Assembly (NCBI RefSeq): GCF_004210375.1
Contig: NC_134833.1
Span: 143,398,127 to 143,462,126, forward strand
Source of the DNA: Tachypleus tridentatus
Taxonomy: Eukaryota; Arthropoda; Merostomata; Xiphosura; Limulidae
DNA length: 64,000 nt
Reading direction: 5' to 3'
Made by a program: the position numbers and the translations under genes
The notes under the pieces: generated by a model
The model's database searches: none
Told to the model about the DNA's origin: nothing
The model's input: only the letters and a program-made list of their open reading frames with translations
In this document: in pieces, positions 40,549 through 53,245 of the stretch
Position numbering within the stretch: position 1 is the first letter of the stretch
Layout of the letters: every line of letters begins with the position of its first letter

Positions 40549-43390
40549 ATCAAGACCATCAACTGGCCTGCTGCATTCAACCAGGCTGACATTTTTGTTT
40601 TTATTAAACACTATGTGGACATTTCTATCGGAAAAAGAATTCTGGGCTTTTGTGAAGCTTTATTGTTTTTACTAAACAATTTTACAGGACAAAAGTATTT
40701 TTAATGCCTCTAGCCTCATTATCAGTATACCAGACATTTTGACACTCACTGCATACGTAAACTGACTCATCTATATCAATCTATATATACTGGACTGGTT
40801 TGACCATTGACCCTTTTCACGTGATGTCATCGGAAGTTGTGAAGAGGTCACCTTGTTGTACTTTCAGTTGCTAGGGTAGATTTTTCATGTTGTAGATCGT
40901 ATCTAATGTAAAAATGTCAATGTTTGTTACGCGGTATTATAACAAAAACCGATCTTGCTTTGCTATGGTTTTTCCCTAAGTAATTTAATTTGACATTGTC
41001 ATAATGTTACTACATCGTTAGACTCTTAAGGTCTAATAGCAGAAACGCTATTTAACAAACTTTCATCATTTAAGCACGTAACTTTCGTTTTAAAGCTCAG
41101 AGTTCTTTTTTTTTTTTACGTTCATCATGATATGGTATTGTCAATTCAACCAATCCCATGCATTTCATAATTTCATACAGCTTACCAAGGAGACAATCCA
41201 AATTGTTGGACATTTGTGTTCTAAATTATTCCTGTGTGTGTTTTTTTACTTACAGCAAAGCCACATCGGGTTATCTGCCGTGTCCACCGAGGTAAATCAA
41301 ACTCCTGAATTTAGCGTTGTAAATCCGAAGACTTACCCAGCGAGGGACAAATTATTCAGAGTGATAGGTTTTATCCAATAAAAGTCTCCAGGTTGTACTG
41401 ACTATTTGTCTGTATTTTTATTACCTGAACATCTACAAAACGTGTATTGTTACTAAAGCTCAGGAATACACTGTTCTTCATACTGCTGAAAATTGGATTA
41501 CGTGTGTGTTCTGAGAAAATTCTTAGTGACGTTCAGCTGTTTAGTTTCTTTTGAAGTAATTAATACAAAGTTTTTACAAAGAGTTTGTTATAACAAAACT
41601 AAATAAGTAATTGAAATAAAATTATATCATACCTAGGCCTATAGCAAATAAACTACTCAAAAGAAAATTGTTATTATATATATATATATAAATACTCATA
41701 AAAAGTGAATAAATTTTCAGTACACATTTAACATCAAGTGTCGTTAATGCCGTAAACGTTTTGCACAAAAAATTTTGAATTTACCAAATTTCGAGAAAAG
41801 TTAGACTACAGTTAAAATTATAAGAACATCTGATAGACTCTTGATTTGTTCATCTCCAGAAATTTATTAGCTAAAGAAAATTACAAGAGTCCAATGAGTA
41901 GTTTAATAAAAGTTTTTCAAGTAGAAACAGTTGTGTAAGAAGTAACAGTGACAATAACACCTCCTCTCGATCCTAACGCTTTTGATTGAACACCATTGTT
42001 ACAGTTTGATAGTGTTTAATTACGTATTATGTATAAAGAAGATAGCATAATCTTGCCTATAAAAAATCTAGAAGTTTAAAAGTGAGAATAATAAAAGTTC
42101 CCTAAGATTATTTATTTTAAACAACAATAGTTTCAAAATGTAACAGTATCGCAGGACTACAAACATAATTTCTATAGCAACCAATTTATGTATTTGTCAG
42201 GGTGGGATTAAGATAACTGTAGGCCAAGAGCAAAGGTTAATAATGCTCTTCCACACACCAGTAATAAACACAAAATATGAACTTAACCTCACTCTGTATA
42301 AGTGAGCGAATGTCATATTAGCCTGCAGTGAAAAGTACTGTGATCTTAGGATTCAATCCCATACATATTTGTATAGTACAAAAATGCTGTAACGTATTAA
42401 GTTATGAATAATACTGAACACGCAAGTATATTTAGTAAATATAATCTGGGCTTCGGATAACACAAAACTACGAGTGGGTAATACATGTACTGAAAGAATT
42501 TCCAGTGCGAATAATATCAATGGGAAATCAATGCAGAATATGACCATTGTACCGTATCGTTGTAACGTTATTCTGTTTTTCGGCTTTTGTTTAATAATAG
42601 TTTATTTGGGGGAAACTAATTCAAAGTTAGATACACGCAATACGAAAATTGATTTGTTTATCCTTTAACGTTTGCTACAGCTACTCGTACTTTTAGGACT
42701 AGCTTTAAATACAAAAGTTTCAACAGAAACTCAAAAACTATTATTGGCCTAAAACACTAGTAACGCTTAACAAAACATGTTTCTTATTATTAACAAATCT
42801 GACTAATTTACCGATTAATTAACAGAAATATCAAATCTCAGTGACCTGTATAACTTATGTGATCAATAACTTAGTTTTAATCGATTATTTATAATGAACT
42901 CTCGCTTCTAACAGGAAGTTTTCAGATTCTGGAATTTCTTATCAACGTTATACACCTAATGTAATCATCATAATTAGCAAACAACTAAATTATAACACTG
43001 AAAATATGACTTACAACGAAGTTCTTTTCTTGGATTGTGAAGTAACTTAAACAATTTTCATATACAAACACAACGGTACATTAAACTGTCCATTTACCAA
43101 ATCGTTTTTCTCTTCAATGGGACACAGATGTTATATCTTTTATTCTTTATCGTCACTGGCTATCCTGCCACTGGAAGAGTTTATCCTAGATTGGTGTTGA
43201 TTAAATGCATTGGTGACTCTATCCTTGAAGATTCTCCGGAATTGATCTTGATGGAACCTTGGGCTTTTCAGCAGACTTATTTTCCATTGGAAAATTATTT
43301 TCTGGAGTTACCCCTTTGGCTTTTCTCTCATAAATGTATTTTCAAAGGTGATCATAGTGGGTGTTTTTTAGTCTAAACTTCCTGTCTTTT
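40549..43390. other. intergenic
   Basis: Contains a SINE C copy at 41239-41345 (minus; AGCAAAGCCACATCGGGTTA, TCCACCGAGG, TAGCGTTGTAAATCCG) and an AT microsatellite near 41674-41691. The open frame 43128-43376 has no recognisable domain. Confidence 0.5.
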
Positions 43391-43488
43391 ATCAGTGGTA
43401 TGCCTAACTTACAACGCTAGCAACCAGGTTTCGATGCCTGTGGTGGGCAGAACACAAATAGTCCATTCTGTAGTTTTGTGCATAACAT
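43391..43488 (+). repeat. SINE family B copy
   Basis: CAGTGGTATGCCTAACTTAC, box B GGTTTCGATGCC, GGTGGGCAGAACACAAATAG. Confidence 0.8.
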
Positions 43489-43539
43489 TAAAAAAAATCC
43501 AAACCTTTTTAACAAGCAATATCTCCTTTTCTTAGGATT

Positions 43540-43620
43540 TATTTGTTTGTAATTTAAGCACAAAGCTACACAATGAATAGGATAGATGGGGCATTCCCAG
43601 CTGCACCTCAACCCATAAAT
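43540..43620 (-). repeat. SINE family B fragment
   Basis: TTTGTTTGTAATTTAAGCAC and AAAGCTACACAATG; the head half is diverged. Opposed to the 43391 copy. Confidence 0.6.
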
Positions 43621-44850
43621 CATACTAGGTTCTGTCTTTCTGGTATCCAGTCAACTTTTCTTCTTTTTTTTAATGGTTGAACTCTGAGACATATTCTTAA
43701 AATATTGTCTCCTTGGCTTTATAAAAGCTGTTCATTTTTTTACGGTATCCGCTGTAATGGTAATGTTTCCCCAAGTTATTGCAGTTCGTGTTTTTTTTGG
43801 TTTTTTTACATTTGTTGAAAGAAATGTTTGTTACATTTAGGGTCCAATCTAAAGTTTCTAGCAATACGTTCTTTCAAGTTACATTTGAAATATTTATTGT
43901 CTCGTGTTTGTTTCCTCCACTCTGTGCGACTATTTCCCTGAACTGCCACATCTACCAAGTACAGGATGTTTCTAAATTTTATAATTTCTTTTATTTACTT
44001 TCTAGATCTAACGTTATCAACATGATTAACGGCTAGGTCCTTCTAACAAATAAATTTGCACACTAGCTTGGTAAATATTAGTTATTTAAATTACTTAGTA
44101 GAGAAAATAGGTGATATAAGAGAAATTCCTTCATCCAGATTAATCTCAGACACAGGCCCTAAACAATTACTGCTCAACTTAACCTGTGCAGCCATCCGCT
44201 ACTGATATCAATATTAATTTATTAAGTTATGCGGAAATATTTCAGTAGCATTTCGTACGTAACTTGTATTGTGCCATTTCAACATTTTACAATTACGGAT
44301 TTGTTTTTTTCTTGCTTCTTTAAAGCAAAATCAAACACTACTCAGTGTTTAAAGTTAAATTGCAGTTTCAAACTCTGCTGGAGTTATCAGTACAACCAGT
44401 CTTGTTTGGGTCAATGGTTGATCTCTAATAAGGTTTAATTAATACAAAGTAGAAAAAACTTCTTACTGCATTGTTAACGGCGATAGATAAATTCAACAAA
44501 ATTCTCAGGTGTTGGGAAATGACTATATTATTAGTCTGTTCTTGTACATGTATTCCGATACACGTTTTGAACATATTTCATTCACTCTTCTGAGTGGAAT
44601 TGTTATTAATCACACAGTTCTATTGTACTGATATAAATTGGTTTGATATATTAGTCTCGAAGTTTATGTTGAAAAGTTTATTTATGAAATTAGGCCTAAG
44701 AGTGAACGTAGCGGTAGCAAACTTTTACTGTGAAAAAAATATTGTGAACTGAAATTAGCATTATTCTTACAAATAATCCAAAAGAACCCGGACAACGAGC
44801 GAACACATTACAACAATATCATTACTAAAAGCGTTAAGTAATATTGTTAA
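43621..44850. other. intergenic, nothing recognised
   Basis: Short hydrophobic frames without similarity; no repeats recognised. Confidence 0.4.
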
Positions 44851-45050
44851 GGGCCTGGCATGGCCTAGCGCGTAAGGCGTGCGACTCGTAATCCGACGGT
44901 CGCGAGTTTGCGCCCGCGTCGCGCCAAACATGCTCGCCCTCCCAACCGTGGGGGCGTTATAATGTAAGAGTAGCCCAAGAGTTGGCGGTGGGTGGTGATG
45001 ACTAGCTGCCTTCCCTCTAATCTTACACTGCTAAATTAGGGACGGCTTGG
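44851..45050 (+). repeat. SINE family A, internally deleted and tail-less
   Basis: GGGCCTGGCATGGCCTAGCG head, then a deletion of the ACGGTCAATCCCACTATTCG block, ending in GGGACGGCT. Confidence 0.9.
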
Positions 45051-45294
45051 TGCAGTGAGCTAACAACCTACTCACTTAAATACTTGTTGAAGAATCCGCA
45101 AGCAATTGCGGCCCTATGTTCTTAGATGGAATCCAATGGTGATAACTAAATAACCAATATTGTTAAACCTTTAAATATATGAAAATAAAAATGCAACATA
45201 AAGAAAAAAGAAGAGTTTATTAAAAAAAATCAAAAATAGACTCTTGAATAAATTAAGGGAAAATACCTTAAAAATTAAAATTAGAAATCCTGTA

Positions 45295-45543
45295 CCCACC
45301 AGCATGGCAAGGTGGGTTAAGGCGGGCGAGTCGCAATCTGAGGGTCGCGGGTTCGCATCCTCGTCGCACCAAACATGCTCGCCCTCCCAGCCGTGGGGGC
45401 GTTGTAATGTGAGGTTGGTAAAAGAGTAAACCTAGAGTTGGTCGTGAGCTGGTGTCTTCCCTCTAGTCTTACACTGCTAAATTAGGGACGTCTAGTACAG
45501 GTAGCCCTCGTGCAGCTTTGCACGAAATTCAAAAACAAACAAT
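45295..45543 (+). repeat. SINE family A copy
   Basis: CCCACCAGCATGGCAAGGTG head, box B GGTTCGCATCC, tail GCACGAAATTCAAAAACAAA. Confidence 0.88.
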
Positions 45544-47247
45544 AAAGTTTAATATTTTGTGTCTTAGCATTTGTGAGCCTCTTCATACAGAAAATAAATA
45601 AAAAACATGATTGTTTGTAAATAGAATACTAATTTTCCTTTCTTTTCTAGGTGACTTCGTTTCACATAATTGTTCCGAGTGTAAATATATTTGTCTATAA
45701 TTTCAACAATTCCTGGTACTAAATTTACACTTTATAAGGTGTATGAATACTTAAAGTTTGTTATTAAACAAATAAACAAAACGTTTTTATTGTAGTCAAC
45801 AATGTTAATAACTTCGGAACTGAAGTTGTTTGTAGCAGCATCAGTTTTCAAAATCTTAATTAATTATGCAGTAAAAACCAATTTACGTCCAGTACATGTT
45901 CTTTCCTCATAATTATTACGTTTTCCATGTGCAAGTTGGTGTATGGTGGAACAAGGTGGAAAGAAAGGACAAGAGCTGTACTGAATGTGTTGAATAGGTT
46001 CCAGTTTTTCTTTTATTTGTACAGCACACAAACACAAGTAACAGCTATTGTTTTTGCTTCGAGCTTTCCAGCAAGTATCAGATATAAATACTGCTAGCCT
46101 CGTTCTATAATTAGTCCAGTAATGTAAACTTAAATCTAATTAGGACAGTATTTTAATAATTTTTGTTGTTGTAAATTCTGCGAAAAATAATATAAATATT
46201 ATAGAATGAGATGCAAAAGTACAAAAAAGAATGATAGCCTAATCCTGTACAGATATACACACATTTTTTTCCTTTCAAACCCATGAAACCGATTCCCAAA
46301 AAAGTATGTAATCTTAAACAGTTGTACAAGTTGAAAAATAGAATAAAACGAGTTGTTGTATGGAAATATCTGGAAAATACTCCGTGACTTCTGTGTATTG
46401 TGAGCGTTTTAAAAATATCCTACAACCATAAACGTTCTGTTGTAACGGATGAAACAACAATAACAGAAAAATCCCTTCCATGCGCACAAATCAAATCAAA
46501 CACACGTCGGTGTGTTTTACTTAATTATGGTGGACTCGATTAATTCACATGGTAAGAAAATAAAATAAAAATATTAGGAAAACTTTTCAAAATAATTTTC
46601 TAACTAGTCTTTTATTACACAAATGTGAGAAGCTATATGGACGATAGCATAGTTTTTTATTGTTGTTAAGCGGAACTGGCTCATTGTACTCTGCCCATTT
46701 TAGTTATCGAAACCAAATTTTCAACATTATATGCCCACAGGATTACTACTAAACTACTAACAGAAGGGGAGGCAATGCAACTGTTCTTGCTTAGGTTTTT
46801 GTTTTGTTGTACAACAACAAAATGAATTACTTTATATAACCAGCTAGCATTACAGTTTGTCATTGTTAACTACAGATGGAAAGTTGGCAGATCTGAAGGT
46901 TCCAGAAATAGAAGAATATTGGTGTTCTCACATCGGGGAAGGTTTGTTATCTAAAGTTCTTTAATGTTGTTTTTTTTTCATAATGGGCACGCTAAAACAT
47001 GAAAATGAAAACAAAATCAATTTGTTTGCGAAATATGTTTAACTTTAGTAAAATATAGTTGACATCTACGACTAGATGTAATGTGACGGATTTTTTTCCT
47101 TGTAGTTTAGAAAAGTAATTCAAGTTTTCTAAAAATAGAAACGTATCGACCTCAACGATGTTTTGATTTAATGTAAAGACAAGTTTAAAACAAATTTGAA
47201 AATTTTAGAATTAACTTAAGAAAATTGTAGGAAATGAAGCAACATTC
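45544..47247. other. intergenic
   Basis: Holds a diverged SINE B fragment at 46659-46735 (minus). No gene recognised. Confidence 0.45.
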
Positions 47248-47659
47248 CCCATACAATAGGCCATCTTTAAACACTTGATGCATCCCATATGGGCCCGGCA
47301 TGGCCTAGCGCGTTAAGGCATGCGCTTCGTAATCTGAGGGTCGCGGGTTCGCGTCCGAGTCGCGGCAAACATGCTCGCGCTCCCAGCCGTGGGGGCGTTA
47401 TAATGTGACGATCAATCCCACTATTCGTTGGTAAAGGAGTAGCCCAAGAGTTGGCGGTGGGTGGTAATGACTAGCTGCCTTCCCTCTAGTCTTACACTGC
47501 TAAATTAGGGACGGCTAGCACAGATAGCCCTCAAGTAGCTTTGTGCGAAATTCCAAAAAAAACAAACAAACAAAACAAAAAAATGCACCCCATACAATAT
47601 GCCATCTTTAAACACTTGGTGGATCCCATACAATAGGCCATCTTTAAACACTTGGCGGA
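47248..47659. repeat. 36-bp minisatellite, three units, with a SINE inserted in unit 2
   Basis: Unit CCCATACAATAGGCCATCTT plus TAAACACTTGGTGGAT. Units at 47248-47283, 47284-47289 resuming at 47589-47624, and 47625-47659. Confidence 0.9.
47290..47582 (+). repeat. SINE family A, full length, in a minisatellite
   Basis: GGGCCCGGCATGGCCTAGCG head to an A-rich tail with AAACAAACAAACAAAAC. Flanks ATGCATCCCATA (47278-47289) and ATGCACCCCATA (47583-47594) match at 11 of 12. Confidence 0.95.
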
Positions 47660-47875
47660 AATATTTGGAATAAGTGCATATTATTTTGTTTATTTATTTC
47701 ATCTTTTCTTATTTTATACATTATTTCGCTGCTATTAGCATTTTGATTTCTTTGGGTTTACCTGTGATTGGGTTCTTTATTGTTTATTTGATTTATGTTA
47801 CTTGGCTATTACCATCACATAATTGATTACAGACAGTGAATGTGTCTGGTGAAAGTTTGGTTCAGAACATTAAAG

Positions 47876-47995
47876 TTTGTTTGAATTCAAGCACATTGCA
47901 ACACAATGGGCACTCTAGTTTCTGACCATAACGGGAATCGAAACTCGGTTTCTAGCGTTGTACGTCCGCAGACATTTCGCTGTGCTCCTGGGGTG
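47876..47995 (-). repeat. SINE family B copy, diverged
   Basis: TCAAGCACATTGCAACACAA, GGGAATCGAAACTCGGTTTC, CGCTGTGCTCCTGGGG. Confidence 0.75.
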
Positions 47996-48120
47996 CGAAG
48001 ACGTTATGGACTCAATCACTTGAGTCAGGCCCTCTGATAAGGTCGGATATATTAATGTACTGTTGCAAAGCGAATTCATATACGCGCTGGTGTATAAGTA
48101 GAGAAGCTATTTTTATCATT

Positions 48121-48390
48121 TTTGTTTGTTTGTTTGTTTTAAATTTGGCACAAAGCTACACGAAGGCTACCTGCACTAGTCGTCCCTCATTTAGTAGTAT
48201 AAGATTAGGAGGAAAGCAGCTAGTCATCACCACCTACTGCCAACTCTGGGTCTACTCTTTTATCAAAGAATAGTGGGATTAGCCATCACATTGTAACGCC
48301 GCCACGGCTGAAAGGACGAGTATCTTTGGTGTGACAGAAGGATTCGAGCTCGCGACCCTCAGATTGCGAGTCGAGCGCTCTAACCAGTAG
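48121..48390 (-). repeat. SINE family A, diverged
   Basis: TTTGTTTG tail, GGCACAAAGCTACACGAAGG, and head to TCTAACCAG; the last head bases are lost. Confidence 0.85.
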
Positions 48391-48756
48391 CTATTCACTA
48401 CTGACGACTAAATAGATCTTTGACATATTTTTTGGTATGTCTTGACATCATGTTTTTGGATTACATTTTAAGACATTTTCACGTCATTGGTTTGTGGTTA
48501 CTAACATCTTTCGCCCGCTTAAACTTGATGATTCTAAATTCTAGTTCTGTGAGTGTATGGTTATTGTTAGTAGCGTGTAACTGTATTTACGAGCACGGTG
48601 TACAACAGATTAAAGTCCTATCTTTGCAACAGTTTGAAATGTACATCGTTGACACAGTGTCACAAATGGATCACTTCCAGGTGACATTACACTTAGTCAC
48701 TGCAATAAATGGCTCAGAAAAATCATAGCAAGGGTAAAAGTGACTTTTTACATCAC
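48391..48756. other. open frame of 102 codons, not called as a gene
   Basis: The frame 48420-48728 (+) has no recognisable family and no clear splice or promoter context; it is treated as chance. Confidence 0.3.
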
Positions 48757-48767
48757 CTTATACATCT

Positions 48768-49041
48768 GGTCCAGCATGACCAGGTGGTTAAGGCACTCCA
48801 CTAGTAATCCGCGGGTCGCGGGGTCTAATCACCGTCGCACCAAACATACTCGCCCTTTCAGCCGTGGGGGCGTTATAAAGTGATGGTCACTCCCACTATT
48901 CGCTGGTAAACGAGTAGCCCAAGAGTAGGCGGTGGGTGGTGATGACTAGCTGCCTTCGCTCTAGTCTTACACTGCTAAATTAGGGACGGCTAGCGCAGAT
49001 AGCTCTCGTGCAGCTTTGCGCGAAATTGAAAACCAACTAAT
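48768..49041 (+). repeat. SINE family A, full length, 11-bp target duplication
   Basis: CTTATACATCT at 48757-48767 and 49042-49052 (perfect). Head GGTCCAGCATGACCAGGTGG, tail GCGCGAAATTGAAAACCAAC. Confidence 0.95.
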
Positions 49042-49052
49042 CTTATACATCT

Positions 49053-49690
49053 AAACTCAATTGTGTATGACAGTGTTATATAGATGTAAAATAATTATTT
49101 CTCTCTTCAAAGGTTGACGGCACAATTCGATCTGAGTTATCATATACACAGCTTGCTTCAGTTCTATGTTTAAACGATTTTAAGCTAAATAAACTCTGAA
49201 TATTTAGATGTTAGCTGGTTAGAAGTACGTTCTTATCGATTTATTTAAGAAAGTCTAATAAATAGTACTTGTGTTTGTTTTCATTTGGAAATTGTTTTCA
49301 AATTTCTATTAATATTATCGACGTAACAGTATTTAGCAGTCTTTTCATTAGACGAGCTCTTGAAATTGCTAAAGTTATGATCTGTGTCAGTACACGTGCT
49401 CACGTGAAACTGTAATCTTCTTCTGCAAGAACTGGCAGACCGTCACAACATGGTGATAAGAATAGAGTTGAAGCACAATAACAAACTCCTGGCGTCCTTT
49501 ACTTCCACTCGCATACTGCCCCTTGTTTTTGTACGCGGTAACCCCATGTATAACACATAACTGTACAACGTTTATTACAATCACAAGGAGCAAAATGTTA
49601 AAGAAACAAACATGTAACTAACTGACTTGCGTTAAATTCCAAGAATTTATTAGTGAAACCAAATAATAACATTCTTTGAAAGATTGTTTA
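49053..49690. other. intergenic, nothing recognised
   Basis: No gene or repeat recognised. Confidence 0.4.
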
Positions 49691-49745
49691 GGTAGAGCTG
49701 AAGACGAAAGGCGGAAGACTTTCGAAACGTCGTCCTCTGTACTTA
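49691..49745 (+). ncRNA. hammerhead-like motif with a different stem II
   Basis: Reads CTGAAGA (49698-49704), C, GAAAG (stem II), GCGGAAGA loop, CTTTC (stem II), GAAAC, GTC at 49729-49731. Stem II is a perfect 5 bp of entirely different sequence from the 35356 copy. Stem I is weak (GTAGAG upstream, CTCTGTAC downstream). It belongs to a related repeat whose limits I cannot set. Confidence 0.5.
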
Positions 49746-49759
49746 TGTCTCCACAACAG

Positions 49760-49879
49760 GGTTTGTGTTTTCTTATAGCAAAGCTACATCGGGCTATCTG
49801 CTGAGCACACCGAGGGGAATCGAACCCCTAATTGTAGCGTTGTAAATCCGGAGACATACCGCTGTACTAGCGGAGCGCT
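49760..49879 (-). repeat. SINE family C copy
   Basis: TCTTATAGCAAAGCTACATC, CACACCGAGGGGAATCGAAC, TAGCGTTGTAAATCCG, and TACCGCTGTACTAGCGG. Confidence 0.85.
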
Positions 49880-52039
49880 CCACAGTAGGCATTTGCCGTC
49901 AATTCTACAAAGTTTCATCAAATAATAACATGTTAAAGCATAACAATCACACTACACCTACCATATTCAAAGCCAGCGAGGCCTGTCGTCCTGTCGGCTG
50001 TAATATAACACTGTAATGGTTTAGGTTACTTATATGATCAAGAACTGTTAAAGTGTGAAGGTTAAGCAAGAGACTTGTACTTATTGTCAGTTTTATATAA
50101 GCCATGTTTAAATTGTTTACCCGCCGAAGCACGTGACACACGTTAACTTGCTTTGTGTTTAGTAACATTCTTTCTTGTAGATTTGATAAATATTCCGAAG
50201 GTGTTAACAGCCATTATTGAAAAAATAAAAATTCTGTCTCAGACAAAAGCAGCTGTCGTTGGACCTAAGCCATGGATGGTCAATTTTTTTTTGAAAAATT
50301 GTGAAAATTTTAAATTTTGAGCAATGTGCCTATCAGGCACTCATACAAAGGATTGGGAAAAAAAAGACGATTCAAGTAGTCAAATTAAAAAGGCATTAAA
50401 AATTGAATGACGTAACTGATAGTACATTTATATCATTCTATTCGTGTGCACAAATTCCATCAACGTTTGTGCTAAGTGTCATAACGTACGATATTTTTTT
50501 AAATAGCAGGCTAAAGTATGGCTGGTGTGCCATTTGCAACTCGCGTGACGCAAGTTGTCTACCTTTAACCGAAACAATAGAGAAACCAGCTATCGTTGTA
50601 CCTACACAGTTATTATTATATAATTTTGCTGTTGTAATCACTTACTTTTATGATTAGGAAAGAAATAACAAATTATATCATTGTTTTTGTTTGATTTTAA
50701 AACATATTTGTAACCGATGGAACATATATACGTATATAGATACAAACTCAAGCATCCAAAACTACCCGGTGGCTTTAATAATTAAAAGTCTTTACGATAA
50801 AAAAAAAGAATAAAACTTACCATAAAGGTTCCCTTAGAAACAAAACAAAAAATTAACAGTACAACTAATTCTAGAGCTCCATAAAACAAAACAGAGGTGT
50901 TAATTAGTAATATCTTAGAAGAGGAAACAGCGCGACTCTTTTTATACTTCTGACAGTATCGATTCTACGGATTTTGTTGTTTAAGCGGCATCTATTGGTA
51001 ATATGTGTAACTACGTATTAACGTGTTATAAGTACGTACGAAACATAACGAGCAATAAATAATATTTTGTTAACCAGTATTATTTCGAGCTTACGTCCCA
51101 GTTTTCCAAGAAGCTTTTACTATTAAGACACGTGGTTTATGGTACAGGTAAACTGAGTAATTTTAATTTCAATTATAGCAAGCTATCGGCTCAGAGAGAA
51201 ATTACAAATCAACCTGAAAAAAATGTACAGGGAACTTTTCCTGTTTTTCTTACTTAAAAAGATTAAAATGCATTGTTTGATCATTTGTGTACCCTTGTGT
51301 TATACCTAATTTCCGTAAAAAGGGATAATATAATTCTAAGTTACACGCATTACGTCAGTTTTTCAAAATGTGACAATCTTTTAATACGGAAAAGTCGGTA
51401 AACTGTTCCTCAGTGGAACATTGGTGTGTCTGCAGAAATCGGGTTTCGATACCTGTGGTGAGCAGATCACAGCTAGCCCATTGTATAGCTTTGTTCTAAA
51501 TATCAAGACAATACAGTTGCAATACCAGAGCATTAAAATCGTTACGAACAAGTCTTATGAAAGATCCCCCGGATTTAAGATGCTAAATTTCAGGGTTAGA
51601 TTCCCGCGGTGGACATAACAAATAGCCAATTGCGACTTGAACAAATTTATGATAAAAATAAAAGATTAGAAATCATATAGACGCACCTTGGAATATATTT
51701 CGTGTTTAAATCGAATCGAATGTTTGTATTAATTCGAGTCCTGTGCAATCTTGATGATAGACGTGCTGAATGTTTGTTAGCTGTGACTTAATATTGCAGC
51801 TGAGTTGCAAACTGAGAAGTTTTCTTATTGGTTGGGGAGGGACATAATGAGGTCAAGTGTTGTTAAATACAGAATTAATGGTGTTTTTTTTACTCGTAAT
51901 AAGTGTATATTTATTATTTTAATTATCAAAAACTGAAATTTACCTCAGCCTCTGTATTTGCGGCCCTCTGATGTTGTTTATAGCACTCACTACCCGTCTC
52001 CTCTAGGTTTCATCTAATTGGAAATACTTTTTTTGGTTC
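49880..52039. other. intergenic with SINE B/C fragments
   Basis: 51410-51502 (+): SINE B, GGTTTCGATACCTGTGGTGA. 51560-51645 (+): SINE C-like, CAGGGTTAGATTCCCGCGGT. The rest shows no gene or repeat. Confidence 0.55.
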
Positions 52040-52155
52040 AATTGTTTCTTGTTTTAAAGTAAAGCCACATTGGGCGATCTAATATGGTTACATGGAGGAA
52101 TCAAATCCCATATTTTAGCGTTGCAAATCCATAGACGTACCATTGTCCCGCTGGG
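52040..52155 (-). repeat. SINE family C copy, diverged
   Basis: TTTTAAAGTAAAGCCACATT, TGGAGGAATCAAATCCCATA, TAGCGTTGCAAATCC. Confidence 0.7.
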
Positions 52156-52230
52156 TTAACCTTTGGATTCAAGTTTCATAGTATGACCGCTCTGCATGTT
52201 TACAAAATTAACACTTGTATAGCAGTGGAG

Positions 52231-52503
52231 GCCCAGCATGGCCAGGTGGGTTAAGGCGTTCGACTCGTAATCTGAGGGTCGCAGGTTCGAATCTCCGTCG
52301 CATTAAACATGCTCGCCTTTTCAGCCGTGGTGGTGTTATAATGTGACTGTTAATCCCACTACTCATTGGTACAAGAATAGCCCAATAGTTGGCGGTGGCT
52401 GGTGATGACTAGCTGCCTTCTCTCTAGTTTTACACTAATAAATTAGGGACGATTAGCCCAGATAGCCTTGTGTAGCTTTGCGCGAAATTCAAAGCAAACA
52501 AAC
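52231..52503 (+). repeat. SINE family A, full length, imperfect target duplication
   Basis: Flanks GTATAGCAGTGG-AG (52217-52230) and GTATATCAGTGGGAG (52504-52518). Head GCCCAGCATGGCCAGGTGGG. It ends about 290 bp upstream of the RyR promoter-proximal region. Confidence 0.92.
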
Positions 52504-52794
52504 GTATATCAGTGGGAGTCCTGGTAGAAAGAATTTTGAAATCTTAAAATATTAAATTTTGATATTTCAGATGAGAGACAGAACGTTGGGCTGCACACCT
52601 CCCCCACTACACTGTTTATAAAAATGAACGTCAGCGAAAGTTATTTCAAGAAACAAAATATATCAGTTATAAAATTATTAATACCGTCTTGCGTAACAAC
52701 AAACACCTGGTGATTAAAACAATGAGGTTCAATATTCGTTATTAAACTATTCGTCTAGTGACTGTTAAAAGCCAGACTATATTATGTAGTTATT

Positions 52795-53245
52795 CTAGAC
52801 CACGTGACTCAATGCTGGCACGAGGCCACGTGCTTGGTGCACTGATGTGATCTTACGTGCCCGCACGAGGGCGGAACTTCAAGAATGTAAAGGCTGCGCA
52901 AACATCAACAGAAGTTAAGTTGCTGAAAATAATCGTTAATGTCCCGATTGTCCCAAGAAACGGGGTGCTGCAGTGAAAATCATTCTCTGAGTTCTTGCCG
53001 AGGACGAATCATCGATAGGCTTTCTTTCCTTTCTGGGCTCGACGTGAGTCTACATGTTGTGATACCGCTGTGTATGCATGGATACTGCGGTGTCTGTCTG
53101 CGTAGTTACGTTTAAACAAATCAACACACTCGATCGAACCACTCGACGTGACCGTTATTTGCGTAGAAAATAGACTAAGATTTGGGGGGAGAAGGGTCCA
53201 TTATAATTTAAGACTCTCGGCTGGGACCGGAAAAGACCATCGGAA
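52795..53245 (+). promoter_or_regulatory. RyR 5' UTR / promoter-proximal region with two CACGTG E-boxes
   Basis: The roughly 450 nt before the RyR start codon are visibly richer in G+C and CpG than the surroundings. Two perfect CACGTG palindromes lie at 52801-52806 and 52827-52832, with further ACGTG cores near 52855. E-boxes bind bHLH factors (family knowledge); function here is inferred. No clear TATA box near a defined start site was seen. The region just before the ATG (53170-53245) is probably 5' UTR. Confidence 0.55.

Noticed and set aside
43128-43376. 82-codon open frame beginning with a hydrophobic stretch (secreted protein?)
   Set aside because: No recognisable domain, no supporting splice sites, and the stretch could be part of a decayed retroelement.
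48420-48728. 102-codon hydrophobic open frame, plus strand
   Set aside because: No family match and no promoter or splice evidence; composition similar to other chance frames here.
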